DNA of 64,000 nt from assembly GCA_017311185.1 (NCBI GenBank), contig JAESUZ010000455.1, positions 310,001-374,000 of the forward strand, read 5' to 3'. This document shows, one piece after another, positions 10,800 to 21,164 of this stretch. Origin of the DNA: Proteles cristata cristata (Eukaryota; Chordata; Mammalia; Carnivora; Hyaenidae). The notes beneath the pieces were generated by a model that was not told where the DNA came from, did no database searches, and saw nothing but the letters and a program-made list of their open reading frames with translations. How positions within the stretch are numbered: position 1 is the stretch's first letter; the number at the start of each line of letters is the position of its first letter. The translations under genes were made by a program, and so were the position numbers.

Positions 10800-11290
10800 C
10801 CTATGTTCTTTTTTAAAAATCTTTTAATTTTTTTTTATTTTGGGGGGTTATATTTATCATTCCATTTTTTCTTTTACTAGCTCATTAATTATATATTATT
10901 GAATTATTTCTGTAGTGGTTATCCTACAGATTTCATATGCATTTTAAAATTATCCTCACATATAAAATGATTTGGCCACTATCCAACAATGAAAGGATTG
11001 TAGAAGACTTCAAATCAATATTTTCCTTTTCATTTTTTGTATCTTTGTTTTCAGGTATTATAATTCTACTTGAATTCATAGCCTTATGGACTTTGTCATT
11101 GTTGTCTTATATAATCAATATTCATCTAGTTGTCTATAAGTTTATCCCTGCTTTTTCCTCATTCATTCTTAAGCTTCATCCTAGAATCAGCTTCTATCCA
11201 TCCGAAGAATTTATTTTCATACTTTCTTTAATGAAAAACCATCATCATAAGAAATTGCATTGTTTGCTTATCTAAAATATTATAATTTTG
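10800..11290 (-). mobile_element. Ancient L1M fragment
   Basis: AT-rich sequence with antisense L1M 5'-region character (TTTCTGTAGTGGTTATCCTA, TTCATATGCATTTTAAAATT, then T-rich blocks). Decayed. The 112-residue plus frame across 10937-11275 is an artefact of AT-rich antisense L1. Confidence 0.4.
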
Positions 11291-12010
11291 TATTTATATT
11301 TGGAGGATATTTCATTTATGAAGCCTATTTTTCCAACTGAAATTTATGAAACACCTCCACTTATAAAAGAAAGAAAGAACGAAAGATGAGCTACCTGGTT
11401 GGATCAAGGCTCAGAGCCTCAGCCGACCTGTCCGTCAATCCTTGAGGCAGCTTCCGGACAACCCAAACTACCAGTGCCAGTGATGAACCAGACTTTAAAA
11501 ACTGTGTTTAAGGAGAATAACGGTAGAAGGGAGCTAATAATGAACTGGCAATTGAGGTTTCTTTTGTTTTTTTCCTTGATCCCGGTGCCAACCAGTTAAA
11601 CTAGTTAGGTGACATTAAGCATTCTTAATGTGTAAAAAAAAAAAAGAAAAAAATAATGTGTGCAACTTTCCCCTTGGTTCTAAAGCAGGAAGGCCACTAG
11701 GCCCCTCCCCCTCCCACCGAGTCGTTGCAGGCACGGCATGAAGTAATGAACACAAACCCACTGTCAGAATCTTGTTCAATGTTAATTACTACGGCAGGGC
11801 TCTCTGGCCACAGAAAAGAACAACACATTTTTGGTCACAAACCAGAAAAAGCATGTTTTTAAAAGAATGTGGTAGCTTGCAGAATCTGAAAAGAAGAGCA
11901 AAAAAGCTGACTCAAAAAAAAAAATGCAGAAAGAACAGCGCTGGGTATGAGAGTGGCTAGAACGTCCTGCTTGTGGATTGAGATATAATTGTTGGAATGA
12001 ATCATTCCCG
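11291..12010. other. Unassigned sequence
   Basis: About 700 bases containing short A-rich runs (11631-11655, 11915-11925). No repeat family or gene recognised. Confidence 0.4.
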
Positions 12011-12014
12011 GTGG

Positions 12015-12056
12015 TGTGTGTGTGTATGTGTGTATGTGTGTGCATGTGTGTGTGTG
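12015..12056. repeat. (TG)n microsatellite, interrupted
   Basis: Forty-two bases of alternating pyrimidine-purine made of TG with TA and CA interruptions. It lies about 45 bases upstream of a candidate splice acceptor. Confidence 0.95.
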
Positions 12057-12102
12057 TTCTCGAAGCTTTCCGTTGTTTTTCCCCTCCTTCAAAATCATAC
12101 AG

Positions 12103-12176
12103 GAGCTGATCGGTCGCGGTCTGTACCTGGGACGGTACCCCACTGAGGCGCTTTCGCCAGAATTGAACACAGGGAG
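12103..12176 (+). other. Candidate unannotated exon (74 nt)
   Basis: A pyrimidine-rich tract (TTTTTCCCCTCCTTC) ends in a CATACAG acceptor at 12096-12102, and a near-consensus donor GAG|GTACGT lies at 12174-12182. The segment between is open in the frame beginning ELIGRGLYLGRYPTEALS and has several CpG. It is unlike the AT-rich flanks. I recognise no protein family. Its length is not a multiple of three. It could be a noncoding exon or chance. Confidence 0.2.
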
Positions 12177-12359
12177 GTACGTGTGTTTTCTAAAGGAAGA
12201 TGAGGTTTCGTCACTGGAAGGAAGGCTATGCGATGACTGGCTGTCAACTGCAAACTTCAGTCCTAGCCTCTCAGCCTGACCTCCAGACTGCGTGGGGACG
12301 AGACCATCTCCTTGGCATCCAGCTGGGATGTGGATGGCATGTTTTGGGGCTGAATTCCT

Positions 12360-12607
12360 TTTTTTTTTTTTTTATTGTTTGATGTTTATTTTTGAGAGAG
12401 AGATAGAGAGAGAAAGAGTATGAACAGGAGAAGGGCAGAGAGAGGGGGAGACACAGAATCTGAAGCGGCTCCAGGCTCTGAGCTGTCACCACAGAGCCCA
12501 ACGCAGGGCTTGAACCCACGGACCACGAGATCATGACCGGAGCTGAAGTCTGATGCTTGGCCAACTGGGCCACGGACGACGCCCCCTCCCCTCCCAACTC
12601 CTGCCCC
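12360..12607 (-). mobile_element. Felid CAN-SINE (class B) with TSD
   Basis: Reverse copy beginning with T17 and TTATTTTTGAGAGAGAGATA. The head is altered (CCACGGACGACGCCCC) and followed by a C-rich addition before the TSD. TSD GGGCTGAATTCCT at 12347-12359 against GGGCTCAATTCCT at 12608-12620 (12 of 13). Confidence 0.9.
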
Positions 12608-12620
12608 GGGCTCAATTCCT

Positions 12621-12929
12621 CAACTGCTTGGATTTCCCTTGAAGCACCCAGTTAGTGGAGATTAAGGTGCTCATTTTATCATACTTCTTAATGCATTATC
12701 ATTCTGAATACAGGAATGTTGAGGTAAAACACACCTTCATTTTTCTTTCTTTCCTGTGCCAGAGCACGTAGGAGTTCAGAGGATGTTTGAAATCTAAATA
12801 TAAGGTTTTAAACCTGGAAATATTTTCAGAATGTTAGAACTTCCCTGAGTTTTGCATAAATGAAAGTGTGAAAAACCATTAGCTATAGTCAGAGGGAAAT
12901 GTGAGGAAACAGAGCTGGGGAAGGTGTTT
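12621..12929. other. Unassigned sequence
   Basis: Three hundred bases between two SINEs. Nothing recognised. Confidence 0.4.
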
Positions 12930-12942
12930 AAGAAATGTGAAA

Positions 12943-13154
12943 CATCGGGACATGGGGGGGGCTCAGTGGGTTAAGCGTCCAACTCTTGGTTTCGGCTCAG
13001 GCCATGATCTCACAGTTTGTGGGTTCGAGGCTCTCACTGGGCTCTGAGATGGAGGTGTGAAGCTTATTTGGGATTCTCTGTCTTTCTCTCTGCTCTGCCC
13101 CCACTCATGCTGTCTCTGTCTCAAAATAAGTAAACTTACAACAACAAAAAAAGA
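12943..13154 (+). mobile_element. Older CAN-SINE with TSD
   Basis: Plus-oriented, diverged copy: CTCAGTGGGTTAAGCGTCCA, GGCCATGATCTCACAG, GGGTTCGAGGC, then CTGCTCTGCCCCC and an A-rich tail. Exact 13-base TSD AAGAAATGTGAAA at 12930-12942 and 13155-13167. It is the only plus-strand SINE in the first 17 kb. Confidence 0.9.
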
Positions 13155-13167
13155 AAGAAATGTGAAA

Positions 13168-13450
13168 TGTCAACCTTGTACCTCTAGTGCTGGGAAGAAA
13201 ATACTTCGAGGCTTAAAATTTTGAAGAGTTTTGTAAGGGGTGAATGCATGCTTGAGATCTCCTTACTTCGTAAACCGAAGGAAGTGACACGACAGAGTGA
13301 TACTCAGAAGGCTTCTGTAAGTTCCAAATGCAGCCGCCAAAGGAGAACTGATAATGGGCAGGTAGAAACAAGTTTGTCAATGGATATTTTAGGTTGTACA
13401 ATGCCGACTTGCCATTCGTGTAGCTCAAAAAGACCTGGGTCAGCCTAAAG
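13168..13450. other. Unassigned sequence
   Basis: Nothing recognised. Frames on both strands overlap (13213-13506 minus, 13221-13448 plus) and look like mutual shadows without domains. Confidence 0.4.
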
Positions 13451-13456
13451 AGTGAT

Positions 13457-13860
13457 TGTTGTGGGCAGAATGGTTTTCTCCTAGAAAGATATATTGACAT
13501 CTTCATCCCTGGTACCTGTAAACATGACCTTATTTGGAAATCAGGCCTTTGCAGGGCCCTCAGTAATCAAAACCCAACGCTCAAGTTGAAATGAGGTTAT
13601 AGAGCAGACCCTAAATCCAATGAAGACAGAGGCAGAAATTGGACTGATGTTTCCATAATCCCAGGAAAGTCAAGGAAGGTAGGCAAACAACAAAAGCCAG
13701 AAGAGGCAAGGATTCTTCTCTAGATTCTTTGGTGGGGGCCTTCCCAACTCTTTTATTCTGTAGTTTTGGCTTCTTCCACTGTGAGAGAATACAGTTCTGT
13801 TGCTTCAAGCCAGTCAGTTTACGGTCATTTATCGCAGCACCACAGTCAGCTGATTTGCTC
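13457..13860 (+). mobile_element. MLT1-like ERVL-MaLR LTR
   Basis: Solo-LTR-like, sense orientation: TGTTGTGGGCAGAATGG start, then ACATGACCTTATTTGGAAAT, GATGAAGACAGAGGCAGAAATTGG-like middle and GTTGCTTCAAGCCAGTCAGT near the end, in the order of MLT1 LTRs. No internal retroviral coding sequence is attached. Confidence 0.75.
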
Positions 13861-14391
13861 ATGAGGCTTGTGGCTACTGTAACACTAGTACTATTTCTCG
13901 CAGTAGAAGTAAGGCTGATGTTATTATTATGGTTCTAGTATTTCTACAACACCGTTACTACCACCACCACCAATGCTGCTAAAATAAATATCTGTAATTG
14001 CAGTGGTTCAAAGAAAGTTTGAAAAACCCCACACGGAAACGACCACTGATAGCAGATGCTGAGGCACAGCGGCGGCAGAAAGTTACATTACGTGTGTAGA
14101 TGTTGTAACAACGACAGTGAAACGCCATCGTCAAGAGAAACAAGTGCAGATTCTGGACTTGGTGTGATTTCTGGTTACTTCCCATCTCACCACTTCTCTA
14201 CAATGAGTGATTTAAAGAAACAGCATTCCTGCATTTTTGAATTTCTGAATAGGAAAGAATTCTTAAGCCAGAAGCAGAACTATCCTTATCCATGGTTTAG
14301 GTTTAATTTGAAGAGTGATTTCATTTTTTATTTCCTTAGACTTGTAATGGCTGGTTTGGGGATTCTTTTTCTATCTGAACAATGTTTTTAG
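13861..14391. other. Unassigned sequence
   Basis: Includes a short ACC run near 13960-13972. No repeat family recognised. Confidence 0.4.
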
Positions 14392-14404
14392 AGAATAATT
14401 TATT

Positions 14405-14645
14405 TTTTTATTTTTTATTTTTTATTATTTAAAATTTTTTAATGTTTTTTATTTATTTCTGAGAGAGAGACAGCATGAGCAGAGGAGGGTCAAAGACAGA
14501 GGGAGACACAGTATCCGAAACTGGCTCCAGGCCCTGAGTTAATTGTCAGCACAGAGCCTGATGCGGGGCTCCAACCCACGAACCGTGAGATCATGATTTG
14601 AGCCGAAGTCAGACACTTAACCGACTGAGCCACCCAGGTGCCCCT
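14405..14645 (-). mobile_element. Felid CAN-SINE, intermediate class, with TSD
   Basis: Reverse copy with TTTCTGAGAGAGAGA and an unusual GAGTTAATTGTCAGCACAGA linker, matching neither class A nor class B exactly. TSD AGAATAATTTATT (14392-14404) against AGAATAACTTATT (14646-14658), 12 of 13. Confidence 0.92.
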
Positions 14646-14658
14646 AGAATAACTTATT

Positions 14659-15494
14659 ATTTTATTTTTTTGAAAGTTGTGTTCTTTTTTAAATTAAAAT
14701 TCTAATGCAGATTATGACAAATATTTTTAAAAAGTCATGTGAAATCTCTCAGAAATGACCATTAAGTTGATAGTTCTTCGCTATGTGTATAAAAAAGAAT
14801 GAAAGGGAGTGAGACTATGTAGGAAGAAATAAGTTGGAAAATATGGGATCACACACCATAGTCCTGATTTTTAGAAAAAAAGTTTACGTAAATTGAGTTT
14901 AACAGAAGAAAAATAATGGTTGGAAACAGAAGTTATGGCTAAAAGTCATAGATGTAATTCGAGTTGTAGACCAGTTTCCACTGCTGCTGTAACTTAGTAG
15001 TTTGCTTTTTCAATTTTCATAATACTTAACGTGCCACTGGCGCCCACGATTTCCATGTGGCTCTCTGTCTTGGATTTTAATGTATCCAGTGTTTATCTTT
15101 TGTCCTTCCTGTTTTCATTCCTTATTCCATTGCATCTGATCAATCAACATATTTCCTTGGCAAGTTGGTTCTCAAGGAGGCCTCTCAGGGGCCACACGTG
15201 CGGCGTTTCTGCGAGGGACATCTGTCTACCCTGAACTGTGTGGGTATTTTCTACTGTCTTCTGACATTGTGCACTGTGCTTGCACTTTTATCATGCTTTT
15301 TGCATTTGTCTTTCAATAGGCTGGCTTTTGTCATAAAATAATTATTTCTCCCCAAGAAAGGCTCAGGGAAGCTGTAACTTTGACTTTATTCTCGTTTGGA
15401 ATGTTTGTCCATTGCCTTTATAATAAATGACAACATGACGGGATATTGTATTTTGAGGTCCCATTTTCTTCCTAATCAATCCTAGTCAGCTGCG
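14659..15494. other. Unassigned sequence
   Basis: About 830 bases, AT-rich at the start. No repeat or gene recognised. Confidence 0.4.
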
Positions 15495-15512
15495 CTCTGT
15501 TGTCTTCTTTCT

Positions 15513-15737
15513 CTTTTTTTTTTTTTAATATTTTATTTATTTCTAGGAGAGAGAGGGAGAGAGACACCGTGAGCAGGGGAGGGTCAGAGAGAGAGGGAAT
15601 CACAGACTCTGAAACAGGCTCCAGGCTCTGAGCTGGCAGTCAGCACAGACCCTGACGCGGGGCTCGAACCCACGAACCGCGAGATCATGACCCAAGAGAA
15701 AGTCAGACGCTTAACCGACTAAGCCACCCAGACGCCC
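15513..15737 (-). mobile_element. Felid CAN-SINE (class A) with TSD
   Basis: Little-diverged reverse copy (TTTCTAGGAGAGAG, GGCAGTCAGCACAGA, GGCTCGAACCCACGAACCGC). Exact 18-base TSD CTCTGTTGTCTTCTTTCT at 15495-15512 and 15738-15755. The second copy overlaps the SINE's terminal CT. Confidence 0.95.
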
Positions 15738-15755
15738 CTCTGTTGTCTTCTTTCT

Positions 15756-16758
15756 GAGAATGTGGGAATGTGACTGGACCGCCCCGCCCCCACCCCAGTG
15801 ACTTGTTTGCATTCTTGAATAACTTCTTTCTCCTTGACTTTTAAAAGCTTATCCAGGATATGCCATTGTTAATGGTGCTGTATCAGTTTCTTTTCTGGGA
15901 AATAATTTTACCCTTTCCTTCTGCAGACTTGGGTCTTTCTTTAAAGGAAATATAACTTTGTTATATATTCAAATTCTTTTGTTTTTCCTCTTCTGTTTGT
16001 TAAGTTCTCAACCACAGGGACACGGATTATTGAAAGGCCTCTTTGTGCTCCGCAGCAATTATCTTTACTTAATTGCCCTAATCTCTGCGTTCTTTTCCTA
16101 ACATTTGGTCAGGCTATCTCCGGCTTAACCTCCGTGTCAGTAATTCAAATCCCAGCCTTGCTTAGTCACCTCGGATATGTTTGTCTGCCCCGTTCCGATG
16201 TTCTGTCAGTCCTCAGTTTGTTTTGTTTGCTCTTTAATTGCACTGTCTCTTTGTTTTGTAATTTTTTTAATTTTTTAACTTAATTTTTAATTTTTTGGCC
16301 TGAGCAATATCTCTTTGCTAAACTCAGTGAATTTACAGTCTTATTCAGTTTTCCTGGAGGGAGAACTTTAAAGAGTTTCTCCCCCTTAGGTCACTTTTTA
16401 CTTCCTGTCCCACCAGCCCTCACTCCAGTCTGAGTGTTTATCTGAGGCTTACAAAGATTCTGTCTGACTCACTGGCTCTGGGGGGCCTTCCCCTGTCCCT
16501 TCTCTAGCCAGGGGTCTCCTATCCTGTTTCTGCCCAGGGGTCCCCCAACCTCTCTCTGGGCAGGGCTCCCTGGGCCGCTGTCTGGCCAGTGTGCATTATG
16601 GCCATTCGATTCTTGTCACCTCCTCAGGTTATCCTTCAGGCCTGGCTCACACTTTCTCCATTATTTTTGTCATTTCTCTTAAATAGACACTGGAGGGCAA
16701 GGGACTGGGCCAGAGGCTCTGGACAGCAATTCTTGGAAACCATAGCTCTGCTCTTTTC
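15756..16758. other. Unassigned sequence with a candidate conserved element
   Basis: About 1 kb. The segment 16030-16170 (GCAGCAATTATCTTTACTTA, ATTGCCCTAATCTCTGCG) is non-repetitive with TAAT-type words and may be conserved. The segment 16410-16620 is pyrimidine-rich with repeated CAGGG/GGGTC words. No gene recognised. Confidence 0.35.
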
Positions 16759-16773
16759 GTTCTGAGATTTTCT

Positions 16774-16800
16774 TTTAATTAATTAATTAATTAATTAATT
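16774..16800. repeat. (TTAA)n microsatellite in a SINE tail
   Basis: About 26 bases of TTAA repeats form the distal tail of the following minus-strand SINE, derived from its AATAAA-type tail. Confidence 0.9.
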
Positions 16801-17008
16801 TTTAATGTTTTATTTATTTCTAGGAGAGAGAGAGACAGTGTGAGCAGGGGAGGGTCAGAGAGAGAAGGAGTCACAGACTGAAACAGGCTCCAGGCTCTGA
16901 GAGCCGCAGTCAGCACAGAGCCCGACGCGGGGCCCGAACCCACGAACCGCGAGATCATGACCCAAGCGAAAGTCGGACGGCAACCGACTAAGCCACCCAG
17001 GCGCCCCT
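16801..17008 (-). mobile_element. Felid CAN-SINE (class A), first half of dimer
   Basis: Reverse class A copy whose head (CCACCCAGGCGCCCCT) abuts the tail of the next SINE with no TSD between them. A single outer TSD surrounds the pair: GTTCTGAGATTTTC at 16759-16772 and GTTCCAAGATTTTC at 17211-17224 (12 of 14). Confidence 0.92.
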
Positions 17009-17210
17009 GTTTATTTATTTTTGAGAGAGAGAGAGAGAGAGAGAGCATGAGGGACAGAAAGAGAGGGAGACACAGAATCTGAAGACAGTCTCCAGGCTCT
17101 GAGCTAGCTATTAGTACAGAGCCCGATGCGGGGCTCAAACTCACAAACCGCAAGATCATAACCTGAACCGAAGCTGGACACTTAACTGACTGAGCCACCC
17201 AGGCTCCCCT
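17009..17210 (-). mobile_element. Felid CAN-SINE (class B-like), second half of dimer
   Basis: Starts GTTTATTTATTTTTGAGAGA directly after the class A copy and ends CCACCCAGGCTCCCCT. It is more diverged than its partner, and the outer TSD is also diverged, so it was probably there first and the class A copy entered its tail. Confidence 0.9.
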
Positions 17211-17224
17211 GTTCCAAGATTTTC

Positions 17225-17518
17225 CTAAATGTGCTTTATCAGAATTCGATTTTCAAAGTTGTAAGGGTAACCTATACCCATGAGAGAATACCTTCAGAAT
17301 ATTTATTGTTTCCTATTTTCACTAGATGCCTTGACAAAGAATGAGAGTCTCACATATTTCCTGCCTCTTCCAAACTTCTGGAGTAGAAGTTTCAATACTT
17401 GAAAATCTTCTCCTTCTCCTCCTCCTCCTTCTTCTCCTTACCAGTTCATCAGACTTACCAATTCAATTCCACTGAGTGCTTTTCCCCACCTTTTGGGGGA
17501 AGTGGTAGAAATATTTAA
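17225..17518. other. Unassigned sequence with polypyrimidine run
   Basis: Contains a run of CTT/CTC triplets at about 17405-17442. Otherwise nothing recognised. Confidence 0.5.
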
Positions 17519-17529
17519 GATTTTTTACA

Positions 17530-17729
17530 GGGGCACCTAGGTGGGTCAGTCAGTTAAGTATCCAACTTCGGCTCCGGTCCTGATCTCATGGTTTGTGAGT
17601 TTGAGCCCCACATTGGGCTCACTGCTGTCAGCACAGAGCCTGCTTGAGATCTTCTGTCCACCCCCTCTCAACCGCTCCCACGCTGGAACTCTCTCTCTCT
17701 CAAAAAGAAATAAACATTTAAACAAAAAA
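17530..17729 (+). mobile_element. Older CAN-SINE with TSD
   Basis: Plus-oriented (GGGGCACCTAGGTGGGTCAG start, AAAGAAATAAACATTTAAAC tail) with a decayed middle. TSD GATTTTTTACA at 17519-17529 against GGTTTTTTACA at 17730-17740 (10 of 11). Confidence 0.9.
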
Positions 17730-17740
17730 GGTTTTTTACA

Positions 17741-18345
17741 TGTATTCCTTTCTTCAGAATGGCCTTTTAAGAGTGGGGGAAGGGAGAGAACATGCTGATT
17801 CTTGCCAGAATTGTTTCTTTCCTTTGCCAGAATTTTCTCAAAATTCTTGATGAGTTTCTCCCCTTTTGCTGACCGTAGTTTTAGTAGATCTTCTTGGTTT
17901 AGCTTTGCTCATTTTGTCACGTATCAAGCAGAAGAGCCAATGATAGTTTCCTTCGACCAATTCACACAGGATAATGTCTGAGTTATAATTCTTAAAATGT
18001 TTTCTTTAGTTGGAGACTTCTTTGCAAAACACAGGTTTAACGAGGAAGGTATGATGTAGGAATCTGCAGAATTAAATTGTGGTCTGGTGATACACCTACA
18101 GATGAGTCTGAGGCCTGCTGCAGGATTCACATTAAATGATTCTTTACCCTTGAGATCCCACATTTCTGACTGAATTTCTCTTACACTGGCTCTGTAAAAA
18201 CGAATCTATAAAAAATAGCTTTCATAGCGTAAGGTCTAAAAAGCCCAGGACAATTTGAAAAGTGTTTAGAGAAACCAGAGTTTAATACCTCCTAGGTAAG
18301 TGAAGACTTTTTGCCTATTGAGTTCTTTCTACAAAAATTAAAGTC
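17741..18345. other. Unassigned sequence
   Basis: About 600 bases. No repeat family or gene recognised. Confidence 0.4.
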
Positions 18346-18346
18346 T

Positions 18347-18570
18347 GGGGGTGCCTGGGTGGCTCAGTCAGTTAAGTGTCTGACTTCGTCTCAGGTCATG
18401 ATCTCGCTGTTCGTGGGTTCGAGCCCCACATCAGGCTCTGTGCTCACAGCTCAGAGCCTGGAGGCTGCTTCGGATTCCGTATCTTCCTCTCTCCCTGACC
18501 CTTCCCTGCTCACACTGTCTCTCTCTCTCTCTCAGAAATAAATAAAAAACATTAAAATTTTTTTTAAAAA
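18347..18570 (+). mobile_element. Felid CAN-SINE (class B)
   Basis: Plus-oriented: GGGGTGCCTGGGTGGCTCAG, GTTCGTGGGTTCGAGCCCCA, GTGCTCACAGCTCAGAGCCT, a TC run, then AAATAAATAAAAAACATT. I could not define a clean TSD. Confidence 0.9.
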
Positions 18571-18836
18571 GTTTGTTCTTCTTCTTATTTTCTTTCCTTT
18601 TTCCAGTCCACAGTCTGATAAGCATGGGACCATTTCTGCCTGCCTTCTTGGTGACCCAGCTAATAACCACTGCTCTGTGTCTCACTGGACTGCAAAATCC
18701 AAAGAGTGGGCTATGTCTTGCTACATGTACTTTCATCTCACCCTAAGGTAGAAGCATCTTTTTTTTTTTTTTGGTACAAATATCAATTTAACATAGCTTC
18801 ACTTTCAAAAAAAATTCTTAGCTGTAGCATGTGTGG
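18571..18836. other. Unassigned sequence
   Basis: Includes a T16 run near 18758-18773. Nothing else recognised. Confidence 0.4.
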
Positions 18837-19167
18837 TGCTTAATTTTATGTGTCAACTTGGCTGGGCCATAGTTCCCAACATTTGGTGAAACATTATTCT
18901 AGATAGTTCTGTGAGGATGCTTTTGGACATGATAAACATTTAAACTGGTTAACTTTGAGGAAAGCAGATTGGCCTCCATAATGTGGGTGGGCTCTATCCA
19001 ATCAGTCAAAGGCCCAAACAGAACAAACAACTGACCTTCCCTGAGCAGGGGGGGTTGTGCCGGCAGACTTCAGCTGTGCCGTCAGCAGGAGTCTGCAGCC
19101 TCTGGGCCGCCCTGCGGACTGTGGACTCACCAGTCTCCTTAATCACATGAGTCAATTCCTTAACATC

Positions 19168-19196
19168 AGTCTCTCTCTCTCTCTCTCTCTCTCTCA
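19168..19196. repeat. (TC)n microsatellite
   Basis: A near-pure CT run of about 28 bases inside the LTR-like repeat, directly before the TG/CG tract. Confidence 0.95.
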
Positions 19197-19202
19197 TGTC
19201 TC

Positions 19203-19250
19203 TGTGTGTGTGTGTGTGTGTGCGCGCGCGTGCGTGCATGTGTGTGTATA
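19203..19250. repeat. (TG)n(CG)n tract, Z-DNA-prone
   Basis: Forty-eight bases of unbroken pyrimidine-purine alternation: ten TG units, a CG run, mixed TG/CG/CA, then TG and TA. The CG-containing core is the sequence type with the highest tendency to adopt left-handed Z-DNA. Confidence 0.95.
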
Positions 19251-19346
19251 TCTCATATCCAGGGTTCTGACTCTCTGGAGAACTCTAATACATCATGCCT
19301 TCATTATCTCCAAAAATGTGTACATGAAAAGAACCTTCAATTTCTT

Positions 19347-19807
19347 TTTTTTAATGAATACTTTATTGTCAAGTTGGTTTCCATAGAACACCCAGTGCTC
19401 ATCCCCACAAGTGCCCTCCTCCATGCCCATCTCCCCCCTCCCCCGAACTCCATCAGTCCTCAGTTTGTTCTCAGCATTCAAGAGTCTCTCATGGTTTGCC
19501 TCCCTCTCCCCCACTATTTTTCCCCTTCTTCTCCCCCACGGTCCTCCGTTAAGTACCTCCTAATCCTCCTATACGTGCAAACATATGGCATCTGTCCTTC
19601 TCAGCCTGACTTATTTCACTCAGCATAACGCCCTCAAGGTCCATCCATGTGGCTACATGTGGCCAGATTTCATTGTTTCTCATTGCCATGGAGTATTCCA
19701 TGGTATAGATAAACCACATCTTCTTGATCCATTCCGTTGGACACTTAGGCTCTTTCCATGTTTTGGCTATTGTTGAGAGTGCTGCTGTGAACATTGGGGT
19801 ACATGAA
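19347..19807 (-). mobile_element. 5'-truncated young carnivore L1 with TSD
   Basis: Antisense L1 3' end of about 460 bases. The minus strand keeps an 81-codon open frame (19549-19794) that reads as the C-terminus of ORF2 (TIAKTWKEPKCP, FIYTMEY, ATWMDLE). The 16-base TSD GAACCTTCAATTTCTT at 19331-19346 against GAACCCTCAATTTCTT at 19808-19823 differs at one base. The same subfamily as the copy at 555. Confidence 0.93.
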
Positions 19808-19823
19808 GAACCCTCAATTTCTT

Positions 19824-21164
19824 AAGGCAAACATAAATGTTTTGGAAGGTGGCAGATGTGGAGGCGGGAGAAGGAGAGGAGTAGAAAACTCACAAAACAG
19901 AACAAAGCCTCAGCCCATGGAGAAAAGAGACCTCTTTATCTTTTCTAAAGAAAAAGTGCCTGGCATTAGAGCTTAGGATGCCGTTGTTCCTTCTCGCCGG
20001 TCGGACCCCGATCCTGCTTCTGATAGAACTGCGGGTTCTGGCTACCCTTCGCTCACAATACAACCAGCTGCCTTTAGGATTAAACATCTCCAATGTGACA
20101 CCCCGGCTCATTATCAGCCAAGCAGACTGTCTGGAGTTATCAGTGTTGTTCACAGTTCTGCTCTGTAATGACATTGAAAACAAGAAAATGGTTCTGTGTA
20201 AGAACGAGCTGGCAGCTCACCTCGAAAGCTCCTACTTAGTACAACCTTGGACTGTCTTTGTCCTCAAGCCAATCCACACCACATATTTAACAGGCCCCTC
20301 ATCTTCACCCCTTCCTGAAACTACTGTCTTGTTCGAAAGTCCTGGCCTTCGGATAAAATCCCAAGTCAATTGTCGAAGTTTGCTTTTGGTTTATTTGTTT
20401 ACAATTTTCATAGAGGCTAAATGATCTCAATCCATCCATCTCACCTTATACTCTTTTGACCAGAATACCTGTAAGCTGAACCATAAGCATCGAGAAGGAC
20501 AAGATGTTGATATGCTCTCAGGGCATCTATCTTGTTCACCCCCTAAGTGAGTTATGCTCTTTTGGGGGAAACAGAGTCACATTTTCTCGTTCTTCATTTC
20601 CCATGATCAGGGCTAGAAAAGTTCTTTCTCACCCTAAGACAGAAATTATGAAATTAACTGATTCTCTGACCACATAGATTTTGGGATAGATTTTCCTGGT
20701 CTTAAGCATTCTATCTGTATCTAATTAACATGAAGGCTTAGAATTATTGGCAAGTCAAACACAACATTTTAAAAGTTATTAGTCTTATGATATAAGACAA
20801 GGTGATAGAAGAACAGATACTGTAATTTGTATGTGTTCATGTAAAAATTAGGACCACCCAGATTAGTAGACTCTCATTTACCAAATATTGCATCCCCGCC
20901 CCTAGAAAGGTGAAGAACACTTTTATATTTTGTGCAAAAAAGCCACAAAATATTACTTTCTATATACAGTTTGTTTTCCAGCCTAGGGAGGAATTAGCCT
21001 TTATAATGATCAGATCAATACGAATCATTCTTACTGAAGATCAGCTATTTTAGAAGTTATTATCAATAAGTCAATGTTACTTTGATCACTGAACAGTGTG
21101 CTTGACATCAAAGGAAATGCAATAGCATTTTCAAAGTATTTTGAAATAATGTGTTGATGAAGAG
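19824..21164. other. Unassigned sequence with a 148-codon open frame
   Basis: Contains a plus-strand frame at 19978-20424 beginning MPLFLLAGRTPILLLIELRV, the longest frame in the window outside recognised repeats. It has a hydrophobic start and end but no recognisable domain. No promoter, splice or repeat context explains it. After 20430 the sequence is AT-rich and unassigned. Confidence 0.25.

Larger units (their letters stand above)
18838..19292 (+). mobile_element. Old LTR-like interspersed repeat
   Basis: Starts GTGGTGCTTAATTTTATGTG followed by TCAACTTGGCTGGGCCA, contains AATGTGGGTGGGCTC and CCAATCAGTC, and ends CTCTCTGGAGAACTCTAATACA. This order recurs at 38312-38808 and in many mammalian genomes. 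TAATACA-type ends suggest an ERVL-MaLR or similar LTR. The subfamily is not assigned. A microsatellite has expanded inside it. Confidence 0.7.

Noticed and set aside
13457..13860. Intact endogenous retrovirus
   Set aside because: Only LTR-like sequence is present. No gag, pol or env-like reading frame and no second LTR at a suitable distance were seen.
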